This document shows positions 1-11,995 of a stretch of 64,000 bases of DNA, in pieces. How positions within the stretch are numbered: position 1 is the first letter of the stretch; every line of letters begins with the position of its first letter. A program made the position numbers and the translations under genes. Below the pieces are notes generated by a model. The model was not told the DNA's origin. It did not search any database and worked only from the letters and a program-made list of their open reading frames with translations. The stretch comes from Ooceraea biroi (Eukaryota; Arthropoda; Insecta; Hymenoptera; Formicidae): positions 6,515,287 to 6,579,286 of the forward strand of contig NC_039514.1 of the NCBI RefSeq assembly GCF_003672135.1. Reading direction: 5' to 3'.

Positions 1-1164
1 CTAAAAAGTATTAATAATAATGATATAAACGTTACTTAAAAATCGATATTATTTTAAATCAATTCACTCTATGCAGACGCACTTCTCTGTATGTTAATAT
101 TGTCAATAGTCAACTACAACTAAATTGCTGCGAATAGCTCGTTTTGTGTAACACAGTTCGCAGAAGTCATTTAACACCACTCGACGATCAAGTTCGTCGC
201 AACAGCGAGAGTTTTGAGCGTGCACAATCGCGATATATCGGTCACCCCGTTCGGACTCGTAATTATCGCCCCAGTTGCACCTTGGCCAGCGCAGATACTC
301 TGCGATAAAATCCAAGGGTGTCCAAAGGCGAAGAGATATATTAGGCCCTCCTCGTTTTCCTCCGTAAATCGATTACGGCGAACGTGACGATTTGATAGTC
401 GATATCGAACACCGACACCCTCGCTCGCTCACTGAATTCATCTCGGAACGGGGCGAGACATTCCGATCTCTCAATTTCTGACAGCGGCAAAAATTCCTTC
501 GGGGGAAAAAGAAAGAAAAAGAGAGACCGACGGAATCGTCAATGAACATACATGCATTCGCCGTCTCCTCTCCCCGGGGAGAGAAATACACGGCGACTGA
601 CTCTCCGTGCCCTCGATCGAGCGCCGAGCAGCGCCGCGACGCCGCCGTCGTCGTCGGAGCAGCCGTGTCGCGCGCAGCTGCGGACGTCCGCGTCGCCGCC
701 GCCGTCGATCCGCCGCTTCGGCGTTCAGTGAACGAGACGGCGCGATTTCGAGCGGGGGTCCTCGACGCGGCATCGCAAAGACCGCTCGGTCGGGGCGGCG
801 AACGCGCGGAGGTTGGATGTGACCCTCGCCGCCGCCGCTGTCGACGTCGGCGGTATCCTCGCACGTTCAACGCTGGTGCGCGAGTGCACACGACCGAGTA
901 CACAGCCGGAGGCTGAATTGTGCGTTTTATCTACATCACACATACATATACACATACAGATACACACACGCAAAGAGCGACAAGATTGCAGCACGACGAG
1001 CGCAACGCAAGACGCATCTCCAGGGCATCGAGGGTGAGAGAGTGCACCGAGGGAGTTGGTCAGGCAGACGGGCGGGCGGGAGGGGGGGAGGGTAGGCGAC
1101 GGGGGAAGGATGTCGATGCGCCGTCGGTGGTCGGTTTCGGGGGTTGACTCGCGCCGCGGGGGCG
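1..1164. other. Upstream flank and CpG-rich 5' region of the EB-module gene
   Basis: The first 0.5 kb is AT-rich and holds nothing I can recognise. From about 560 to 1160 the base composition changes to very GC- and CpG-rich, with runs of CCG/CGC triplets. That is typical of a hymenopteran promoter plus 5' UTR directly before the first coding exon at 1165. Open frames on both strands here are arginine-, alanine- and proline-rich and look like composition artefacts. No TATA box was convincing. Confidence 0.4.
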
Positions 1165-4100
1165 ATGAGCGCATTTCCCTCCGTCCTGAGACTGACCTGC
1201 TGCTGCTGCCGCCGCCACCGCCGTTGCTGCTGGCCCCTGCTGACCTGCCTCATCATCATCGTCGTCCTGATACCTGCGCTCTGCACTACCAGCGACACGC
1301 CGCGGCAGGTGGTGCGCCGGATCATCCGCGAACGGCCTGTAGAAGGTGATGATGATACGCTGGGGCACCGGTCGACCTACCTCGGCGACGACGTCGACGT
1401 CGTCTATGACGACGAGCAGGTGCCTGCCGAGGATGACGACCCCGACGACTGGTTCCAGAGAAACATCACCGCGGGTGAGTGGTTCAGGATCTCGTTATGC
1501 TCATGGCGATGGAGATGGAGATGGGATAATAGTTGTGCGTTTATTTGGGAATGGCTGAAATAGTGAATTTCTGGCTCGTTTCGCTAGTTATATCTGGTGA
1601 ACGAAACGTGTGATAGCGAACCATCAAATAGTTCAATGAACCAAGAGCGTAAAGAATATTTTTATCGAATCGACGAGTAGATTTTAGTTGCGGATTGTTG
1701 AAAAATTCACTGTGCGAGAGAATTGAAAAAGATCATTTCTGAGATGAAGATGACGCCGATGACCACCGTAGTCCTGAGAAGCCTAGAAGCTTCGAGGACC
1801 AACGTAGGATAATTTGATGATGGCGTTGTGATGTGGTAATTCGTTACCTAGGTGATGCCGAGTGAAGACGAGGATCGTTTCCGAGTTGCCGAGGAGTAAC
1901 ATCGTCAACGGATAAATTGATTATCTTGTTTAAAATTTAAGAGAGACCGTTATGTGCGCAGTGAAAATGATAAAAAGATTGCTATTTAATTAGATACAAT
2001 TAAATCGTCACATTTATGATTTATTACTTATTCTATAAATTGTTGTGTTCGCGGCGATGGCCGATGCTTGGAATAATAGCTGTGTGTTAATTCGGGAATG
2101 GCTACTGGTTCGTTTTTTTAATGGAATTAATGAAGGGATTAAATAATGTAAATAATTTGATAAAATATTTATAAACTCCTTTTCTTTCTATCTTTGTGAT
2201 TATATTTTACACCTACATAATATTTTTGATATTTTAATGCAGTAACTAAAAACTTTGTTTGTTAGCAAATGCAGATATGAATATTTACTGAATATTTTTC
2301 AACGAAAAATAATCACAATTACAATTACAATCAAGGAATTTCTTTCTCTTTCTATACATATTTACACATATATTATATAAAAGTGTAGAAAATTAAAACG
2401 TACTCGATTTCTTTTACTTTTGAGAATACTAAATATTTGAAATTTCGTAAAAAAATGTATAAGATAAAATTTCACATAAATGTAAAGCATTATAATATGA
2501 GTTAAATATTATTCTCAATAAATAAGTGCGCACGTTTTGAACGATAAATTATGTAAAATAAATTATTTTTGGGAAAACATTACTAAGCAAAAATGTAAGG
2601 AAAAGTGCAAATAAAGTAACATGCATAAATAAAACACTTGAAAGCTTAAATAAAAATAATTAAAAAGAATATGATTTTTCTGAGAAAATTTTAAATAAAC
2701 TATAAACAGAAAAAGAAAGAAAAAAATAAAATCAGAAAAAAAGAGAAAGAAGATAAAGTTTATTGTGCAGAAGTTTGTTCGATAATGGTAGCATATGTAG
2801 CTTGATTTGCAATTGAAACAGTCATCCTTGATTTAACAATACTCCAGGTTTACGTAAGATAATATCGATCGAAAGCGATCTCAAGGTTCTTGTTATTCGC
2901 GCTTGCTCCATATCGTGCAGCTTCTTGAAGAATGCTCATCTATTAAAACAAGAAACTTGAACAAGAAATTTGATTCGTGGTTATAATTAAACGTATTAAG
3001 AGAATATTATATTATATCAAGCATTATAATTGCTACTCAAAAACTTATTAATTCTATTTGTGCAACAAGAACGGGACAGATTTACTTTTCCAAAATGCTT
3101 TAAAATATATAACTTTTCTTCTTCTCTGGAAAAAATTTTAAATAATTAAATAATCAAGTTTTCAGCAGAAAACTTAGCAACAAGCGGCATATTTTCCGTG
3201 AAGCGGGATACATAGTAATTATTTACGCGAAATTTGTTCTTGTATTATCTTACATCATTATCTTCCCGTTGTGCTTCCTTCAGCTTCAACAAGTACCCAT
3301 TTCTAATTTAGTCTCGCAGCATTGCACGCCTCATCTCGCTCCTTGCTCCACCTTACGCTCTCTTACGTTTATTTTTTATTTATGTTAGGACAAGTAATGC
3401 TATTCTTGCTTTTTCTAGAAGAAGCGGAGGGTCTCTCGGCTAGCGCACGCGTCGATTTAACTGAAGAGGAAACGCGTTCTTCTTGATTTTCGCGCCAAGC
3501 ACGCCGCCGGTATTGATTTTAATGGATGCTGCAAGCTCCGGGTCCGCGTATGTGAGTCGGACGTAGCTTGCAAGCTTGCACACGCCATTACTTATGCCTG
3601 TTCCCTTTAAAAAATGCTGCTTAAAGCGAGGATCATGCCCGATGTGTTATTGATGCACATTTTTTGCCCTTTCATTCATAAGCTCGCGAATCTTTCCGAC
3701 GAGGAAAGAGCGATCGATCGGAATTTATTAGCGTGAAGAGTAACGCTTAGTCGCTTAGTCAGCCATGAAAATTAGTACATACCGAACGCATTGAAACTCT
3801 CCGCTTACGTGCGGGAAAATTAGTTTGAAAATTTTCCGGGTAATTTGACTTAAAGAGTCAAGTATCAAGAATATCTCTGACAATAACAAAAAAAACATGC
3901 TATTATTACATGGTATCGTATTGGCTGCATAAATACTGCTTGGACCATTTTGTTCAGAGCTTCACTCTTCTCGTTATGCACAATTTTGGTGTAATCTCTT
4001 TTAATTGTGTTTAATAAAACGCTGTGTCGCGCGTTATAATCCATCAACAGCGGTGAAAATGTTGGGAAACTCACGTTGTAAAATTGCGTTTTGCAAATCG

Positions 4101-7100
4101 TGCTAGTCTAAATTCTCCCTTCGATGAGAGGGTGATACGGTGCACGCGATGCACCATGTAATGCATACGTACAATGAACTCTAATCGGAATGAAATTAAA
4201 CGTGTCCTAGTAAGGAGAAGTCCACGCGAGGCTACGCAGTTTCCAACAAGAGCGAAACGCGGAATTGAAAATGTATTGTCACAGATCGACACGAACTGCG
4301 TCTCGCGGCGGACACTATTATCCGCAAGACAATGAGTCCTGTAATATTGAAATCTCCGCGTTTGCATGGCCGCGGAGCTGTTAAATGACGCGGGACATTT
4401 ATCATCCAAGACTATCCTTGTCATTAAATAAACGATTCATGCGACGAATCGAGTAAGAGAAGCTCGAGTACTTAACAGAAACATGCGTTGTGCAAGCGAT
4501 TGACAAATAAAAATTTGTTTACTTAGAATATAAAAATTATTAATGCGAACATATAATAAAATGTAGAACAAAGTATCGATAAAATAACATGGACCTAAAG
4601 AATCTAAAAAAGATCCTTTATATAAAACTAAATAAATATAAATAAATACATTTATATTTTATTATATACTTTTTATGGTATTTATTTATTTGCTTATACA
4701 TATTTATATTTGTTGTATGGTAATTTGTATTATCTGAGCAAGAAATCTGATGGGGAAATCTGCTAACCCAATCTAGACTTTGCACATTTAAACATTTCTG
4801 TGTTCCCGTGTTTTTGAAAATATTTAATTGCAAAGTTTTCTAATTACACTCAATACACTATCGCCGTATTGTCGCACATTGCAGTTTGAAAACGTGCCAA
4901 GGGAGTTAGCGATTATTGCTTGGCCTACTAACTGTGAAACGAACGGAGGATACATATATGTTGCGCTACGGTTACAATAAAGTAGCGGTGAACTCAAATC
5001 AAATAGGCTTTTTGGCGCGCTGCCAGTTAATTGTACCTAAATTTCGCAGTTCGATTAAAATTGTAAATAGCGGAATTTAAGATCGGTGCCACTATTTTCG
5101 ACGATCTTTATCGAAGCAAGGTTACTGAAATTCAAAGCAGCAATGCAGCAAACGCTATTTATTGTCATTGCAGTCCTGGAAAAGATATACGTCTATATCG
5201 GTCTCTCCGTTCTTACCAACAAATACCGTAGTAGATATCTTTAGACAGTAAGCACAGTGAAATCATAAATATATATCGGGAGTGAAAAATAATATCTGCT
5301 TTCGTAGTGTACATGACACACATATAAATCTGATACTTACATTTTTTTTATTATTTTTCCATTTCTAAGAAAAGATTCTCAGGTTTTCCAGAGATATTTT
5401 CTACTCAATCGCATCGAGAAAAAAATATAAAAAGATACGGAAATTTATATGAAATATAAACGATGTAGCTTTTGCACGGATAACAAACTGAAAACCCCAA
5501 AGTCTGACCCCCATTAATAATTTATTAAACTAAAGCAGGCTACACTGGATCCTTCCGTATATCAAAATTATTTTGCAGAATAAAAGAAAATTAAAAACAA
5601 GTAAATCACTCTCTAGGAAAAATAATCCATAATACTAATGTAGCTTTTCCACTAATAAGGAACATTTAGAAAGACAAGTAAAGCTCTCAACATAATTTTT
5701 GTGCACTCTCATACAATAAAAAGACTACGTCTATCGCTGTTATCCACTGTAATTAAAAGCTCACACAAAGTTCGAAGCAAAGATTTTAATATTCACTCGT
5801 TATCTTGCTTGCAGAGAAAGGGCGGTACCTGGGCTCGCCTTGCGACTTCGTGTGCAACCCCGAGTTACAGCACGTGTTCTGTGATTCAATCACCGGCCAC
5901 TGCGAGTGCGAAAAGTTCTATCCTGTTCGTCTCGGCCCTACGAAGGGATGTGCCAAACGTATGTAAATGCCGGGCTGGTAACCCTCGCGCCCAACAACTA
6001 GGTCGTTCCGATATCATAACTTCCATGGTAACGGTCAGCGAAAATAAATGTTCGCGCCTTCCTGATGGCCTGAATGAAGTGCGGCCTGCTGTGAAAAAGC
6101 CTCGTGGAGTGCACTCGTTCATCTCGAATGCAGCGCACGAAACCGCGTCGCGTGTCATGTCACTGAAAGAGTAACGCGGATTGCCGGCGAACTTTGCTAG
6201 ATAATGCTATTCGAAGCTCGTTCGATATTTAAACGCGAGGAGTAAATTTCATAAATAAACAAATACATTCAAAGTGACAAATGAAAGATCGAGCGATCGT
6301 TCGGAGACGTTGAAACTTTCACGATTTGTAGGAAGAGCAAAGTTTCTGAACGATCTGAAAGATTGAAGCTATCCTTTAAATAGGCGGACTTTTCGATTAA
6401 CTTCCTATTGAATAAAAGATACGCTTCCTCAATAAGTAAAGCCATTTCAATCGATTCCTTTCAGCCAAAAGACTCGGAGAACAGTGCTTCTATCGTGCGA
6501 CGTGCACTTTCGCGGACCAGCATTCAACGTGCACCCAGGTTCAACACAATGCGGTATGCGACTGCGAGCAGGGATATCACAGGGTTGCTCTATCTAGGCC
6601 TAACAAGAAGGTTTTCTGTGCGGAGGGTACGCCATTTATCCTCAATTATCTATTTGTACATTTATTTAATATATTGAGCATTTTATTTAATAATTACATT
6701 GTACACAAATATTTAACGCATTTTTTAATTTCCTCATAATTTAATATCTTGTAATAATTATTAAATATCTTCAGCATTATTGTATAAATATTGAATATAT
6801 ATTCTTGAATTATTTATTTATTGTATCAACATTTTTCGAAAATCCACGAAAATGATTTTCCACGATTTAATTATGCAAACAGCTAATCAGAAATTCTTTC
6901 AACCATTCAAAATTCGCTGAACGTTTAACGTGGCTGATTAATTGCTGCAAAAGCTAAAGTCAATTGCGCCATTGAGTGAGTTGCGAGAGAATTTCTCTCC
7001 CAATATTGATCCACGACAAGTCATCGAGTGGCGTCCTCCTTAATTCGACGTAATTTCCATCGATAGATCTGGCGCTGATAACTACAGACCTCCCGACCCT

Positions 7101-10100
7101 ACTCTGCATAGCATCGGGGATAGCCATCTTCACGGCGATGATATGCTTCGTGCTCAAACTATTCAGCAGGGCGAGGTATTCAAGGCCGCGGCACTATGCC
7201 AACGCCAATCATGCGCCACCCATGCTGTTTTCCAGTGATACAGGTAAATAATAGTCGATTAAGTAATCTTGCGATTTTGCAGAAAAAGGAAATTTTGTGG
7301 ATCAAAAATGCTACAATTTTACACAACAGAAGCTTGCAGCAATATTGGAACAATGTTGCAAATTGCAATGAGATATTATTATGAAGGCTTTTCCAAGCTA
7401 AATGAGCAAATTGGGATTTTATTGTGTTTGAATTTGTACAATATCTATAAAATATTCGATTAGTCACTGAGAAGGATTCGAAATAGAAGCGAAACGCTTG
7501 TGTACTTGTGTTAATTGATATTGTACAATGCATATAGAATAAGTCGAGGAATTACGCATGAATAACCGCGTGAAGACTTGCTCAGTTAGCTCTGGAAATA
7601 TGTGAGCAAATTGTGCTGTTTGATTCCTGTAATATTCTCTAGGAAGTGTAGTTATTACATTCCCACGTCAAACGTAAAATTTCAACCTCCCACTTAACAG
7701 GTTCTCTCTTTCGTGGAAAACCTACTTTCGCTTCTACGAAATCAATAAAGGGAGAACTCATATATCAATAAGATGCATAGTATATTCCGTAGGTACCTAT
7801 TCTCGTCTTACTTCGTAACTTTATACGACGTCACACGTCGGACTGTACTTCAAATTTGGATGCGGCAACGATACGATTATCTCGTCGTTACAAAGTAAAA
7901 TATTATTTTTATTATTATTATTATTATTATTATTCACGAATGAAGAAACACGAGAGCGAGTGCATTTTCCTGAATATATATATTTCCAAATTTCAATTTC
8001 ACGCGACGGGAAAGCGCAGATGTGTTAAAGCTAAACTGTACTTTGTATACATGTGCGATGTCATCGTGTCCAACGTGTCAGAGACAGGCAACGTCGGAAA
8101 TATCTCGTCCAACTGAAATATGCCGTCGGGCAAATGGCACCATCGTTGCGGGACATCTCGCTCAGAGAGTCAAACGAAGCATCTATCATGTTCACGAGCG
8201 CGAAAAGCGTCAAAGTGATCCTTCAAGGCAGTTCAAGATACGGGTGCATAAATATTATATTATGCTTGCGGGCATATTCACGCGAGCCGCTTATTCCTTC
8301 TGTTCCCAGCGAGCCTGAATCGTCCCAATCGATCATGCAAACATGGAAAGACACTCTTGTTAAATATTACACAGATCTGATTGGATTGGTGCAATATTAA
8401 CAAATACGCTCGATTATGCAAGAAATAAAAGATAGAATAGGAAAAGAAGGTTCTCCCTTTTTTTTATACAGGGTGTTCGAAACCTAACGTATAACCCGTT
8501 AATGACAGAAATGATCCCTGATTAATTCTCGAAATAAATTCCGCAGGCATTCCGTTAACGCTGCACGGGCGACCGTCCTCCCGATCCAGCCAGCGCAGCG
8601 GCAGCGCTGGACCCCTGAGCTGCGCGTTCACCAGGAGGCCCAGCAGTGGCGGCAGCCGTGGACCCCTGGTACCAGCTTCCAGAGCAGGTGCGGCACGGGC
8701 CGCAGCCATCTTGCTTATATCGTGTCACCTGCAGGCGACCAAAGGCAACAACAAGCATCGACGTACCCTTAGTGACGTAGCCGAGGGATCGTCCGACGGC
8801 CTCGGTAGACGATCAGTGATCAATGATCTCTTTCTGTCTCTCTGTCGCTCTCTGAGTGTGTTGTCTCTCACATCTCTACTCTCCCCCTCGTACATATATC
8901 GGCGCGGGTATTCCATTCTCCCCCGTTCCCCTTTTTGACGTTCGCCTTCGCGTCTTCCTGTCTGCTTACCGATTCGCCCACATCGACCCACATCGCGTCT
9001 CGTGCGCGGTTTGCAATTACAATGCGTTTGCGATTGGTTCGCGAGGGTACAAGGGTATGTGCTGGCTTGCCTTCTTGTCGAGAAGAGCTGAAGCGTCGCC
9101 CCGATGTATCATTGTCGCTGTGTTCATTCACATCCGAGTATTAGCCCGGCAGATTCATGTGTCCCACCCCCGCGCCCCCCCATCGTGGCTATGTGTGACT
9201 ATCTGTTTCTCTCTAGCTCTTTCTCTCTGTCTGTCTATCTATCTGTCTGTCTTCATTCTTCTCCATTTGTCTTTCTTCACGTTTCTTCGATGTTCGTCAA
9301 CGCAATTTGCTTTTTGTGCTGGCAACGGTGGCGACTGTGAAAGGGATGTTAATTAACGGTGACTGATGACGATCGCGGTAGCAACGATGCTTCATGCTGG
9401 ACCGTGTCGTTGCCGCTGTTGCTGCTATGTAGCGACCATGTGGTCGTGGTAACTGGGCTGTTGTCGGTTGTAGCTGTGTTAGATGTTTGTGTGCCGGTTT
9501 CGCCATTTCGTGCCCGAAATTCTGGCCTTTTAGCCATCATCAATCACACCCACGTTTTACGTATACGCTAAACAGATCTATCGCCGAACGCGCACGAGTT
9601 TGGATTTAATTGGAAAGAAGAATTTCGTGGTGCCTCGAACACGATCGTATTTTTCTTTTCGAGTCTCACAAGTCTCGCATCGCCCCGTAACACAATTGTT
9701 ACTCTCCGATCAATACTCTCTTCACAGTTCCACGATACCCTATCAATTCGCCATAAACAGATATCGTGCGATCACGCTCGATTTTTACGACGCTTTTCCC
9801 TCCCCTAAAACTGAAAACCGCGATGCCTCGAGCGCGTTTCCTTGACTATTGGACGAAACAGTCGTTGATTAATTATTAATAACAGTGTCTCCGAAACCAA
9901 AGTCGTGAAACTAAAGTCTTGTGCAGACAGTAGATCAGCATTTCTGAAAAAAAAGAAAAGAAAATGTGTGCAAATTAGATTGCAAATAAATCGCAGCACA
10001 AGCGTGTTACCCGAGATAGCAAGATGGCAGCGGCCGATTTTGTTGCTCGTTCACAAACGAATGTTCTCCGGTAAGACATAAAGAGACAAGAAATCTCTAC

Positions 10101-11995
10101 GCACTAGCTAGCTCGCTGCACACACTTACACACAAACACACGCGTGATGTACAATATTAAATCATGTTAAAAATTGCGGGACCAGTTTTTCGGTGAATAT
10201 TGCAAAAAATAAATAATAAAAATATAATATTGATTGATATAATAACTAAATATAGCAATCCATGTATATATAATTTATATATGAAAGTTAATGAGATAAA
10301 GCAGTTTAAATCAATATATTATTTAATCAATATTTCTGAGCTTTTTGCCGGAAAACTGTACCCTCCTATTATAAAATAATATATATGCATATAATGTTTC
10401 TTAGAGTAGCTTGCTTTGTTGATATATCTACTATATCAAAATTTGCTTTCCAGATATATGTGTATGTGCATAAAAGTATCCCTAAAAATATATACTCTGA
10501 TCGGGATCTTGCAAAAGCTTCGTGCAAATTATATAATTTTCGATGTTCTATATGTCTCTGATTCTTTTTATATTAAGTATTATAACTTATGCATATACAC
10601 GCACATATACTACAATGCTAATTGTTCAACTAAAATTAGATATCCTTTAAATTCCAGTAAAATACGAAATCCGTGATATACGTGTATATCGTACATATAC
10701 GACTGTATTTGCCAAATAATTTCACTCACAGACAATTCCTTCTTTCCAATCTTACAGTTTTCAAAGCACTTTTACTATTTGCTATCAACGTACTACCATA
10801 TTTCCTGCAGTCACTTTCACTTCTGCACGATTCGTATTTTTTACGGAATGCATTGCGTACGCAGCATCAAGCAATTACGTTGCAAAATACATAATCGTAA
10901 ACCTCAAAAACACGTAGCGAGAGTTCATATCATTTATAATGAGTATCGCACGTTTCCACGGTAAATTTCTCTCGAAATTTCCTCTTGAATAATATCCGAG
11001 TATCAACAAGTGTTTTAATATATAAATCATTATTATCCCTGCGCTGCTCACATGCGTAAAAATTCATTGCTATTTTTATACTCATCCCCGTACGTTTACT
11101 CACATTCGTCTTCACCCGATTTATAGCACGACAGTTTCTTCGTAAGCTTCCACTTCCATCGCTTCACCGAATACTTACCGCGCCAAGAAAGGTATCGCAA
11201 GAATATATATATATATACATATATTACGATCTTGCATCCTTTTAGAGATTACAGCCTTAGAAAGTCTTAGAAGGCTTAGAAATGATTTCATAGATTACTT
11301 CTTTCTCTTCACGAGATTTCTATTCTTCCTAGCGTAGAAAACCGGACTGTCACGAAGGATACGCTGCATCTCTACCTGACTTTTTTCTTGGCGTAGGTTC
11401 CCGCCGTCCTAGTTTAGCGTCGGTTCACAGTTCGACATCCTCGTCCCGTAGTTACAGCACTCGTCGACTCGAGAAGGAGAGGAACGACAAGGAGCAGCGC
11501 CAAGCGGTCCAGGAGCTCCGACTGACGAAGCAGCGGGAGCAGCTGCAGCAGCAGCAGCAGCAACAGGTGGTACCGACGCCTAGTCCCAGGACACCCCATT
11601 CCACGGACGAGTTGCTGCCTTCAGTCGAGGAGGGGAAGGAAGTCTTTTACAACGACGTAAGCTGACTTATTTAAATTTTTTGAATTTTTTAAATTGTTTA
11701 ATAACATAAAATAATCTGTATCATATACCAAAAACATCAATTACTTGCATGAAATTTTAAGCGAGAATGATTGCATTTGCAGCAGGTACCGACGACGTCA
11801 GACGTATCAGACACTATCCCGATGACGACGACTACGATGACGATGACGACGACGACGACGATAACAACGGCGATAACCGCTACCAACGCGAGCACACCCC
11901 AAACGGGCGAGAACGCGCCTATGGAAACGCCAACAACGTCCATCTTCGACGCGAGAGTTGCGCCACGGGCTTCCGACGATATTTTTCAAGTATAG
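1165..11995 (+). CDS. Uncharacterised type I membrane protein with two EB/EGF-like cysteine modules
   Basis: Seven exons join in frame: 1165-1474, 5815-5958, 6465-6626, 7067 (or 7088)-7243, 8547-8687, 11397-11656 and 11783-11995, giving about 461-468 residues. The N-terminus has an odd Cys/Arg run followed by a hydrophobic signal-like stretch (residues 23-40). An acidic region with an N-I-T sequon follows. Exons 2 and 3 each encode six cysteines spaced about Cx(3-5)Cx8Cx(6-8)CxCx(13-17)C, as in EB or EGF-like modules. Exon 4 encodes a transmembrane helix (LPTLLCIASGIAIFTAMICF) followed by basic residues. The tail is Arg/Ser-rich (exon 5), then a charged Q-rich helix with six glutamines (exon 6), then Thr/Met-rich (exon 7). 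Five of the six introns are phase 1, the usual pattern for extracellular module genes. The start is the first ATG before the signal-like stretch. The ligand and function are unknown. Further phase-1 exons could be missing from the 8.7-11.4 kb intron. Confidence 0.72.
1475..5814 (+). other. Large first intron of the EB-module gene
   Basis: This is a 4.3 kb AT-rich intron between a GTGAGT donor and a TTGCTTGCAG acceptor. I see no coding exon, transposase or structured RNA in it. Parts between 3400 and 3760 are richer in CpG but contain no supported reading frame. Confidence 0.5.
7318..7375 (+). repeat. Relic terminus of the TTGCA-rich TIR transposon
   Basis: The segment holds ACAGAAGCTTGCA-like sequence followed by spaced CAA/TTGCAA motifs. 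It matches the inward sequence of the right terminal inverted repeat of the element at 24895-26139, read on the opposite strand. No second end is visible, so this looks like a solo, decayed end inside an intron of the EB-module gene. Confidence 0.4.
7909..7934. repeat. (ATT)n microsatellite
   Basis: About eight perfect ATT/TTA units in an intron. Confidence 0.9.
8467..8546. repeat. Mariner-type repeat end (TATACAGGGTGTTCG) abutting exon 5
   Basis: TATACAGGGTGTTCG follows an eight-T run. TA plus CAGGGTGT is the terminus style of Tc1/mariner-related repeats, and the same end bounds the foldback element at 15327-15924. Only one end is seen. The repeat end runs towards the splice acceptor of exon 5 (8547) of the EB-module gene, so the acceptor may be repeat-derived. 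Confidence 0.35.
8688..11396 (+). other. Intron of the EB-module gene with CT-rich tracts
   Basis: This is 2.7 kb between exon 5 and exon 6. It contains pyrimidine-rich low-complexity stretches around 8820-9290 and AT-rich sequence around 10200-11250. Open frames here are leucine/serine-rich composition artefacts. I see no supported exon, but a small phase-1 exon cannot be excluded. Confidence 0.4.

Noticed and set aside
372..1325. Several long frames on both strands before the EB-module gene
   Set aside because: Products are dominated by Arg, Ala, Pro and Ser from CpG-rich triplets. They overlap each other on opposite strands.
8464..8709. 81-codon minus-strand frame over exon 5 of the EB-module gene
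   Set aside because: It is the antisense shadow of the Arg/Ser-rich exon continuing into the repeat end, and lacks splice sites or similarity to anything known to me.
11820..11880. Poly-Asp frame (GAC/GAT repeat)
   Set aside because: The in-frame reading continuing from exon 6 gives Thr/Met. The Asp reading is the wrong phase for the splice junction.
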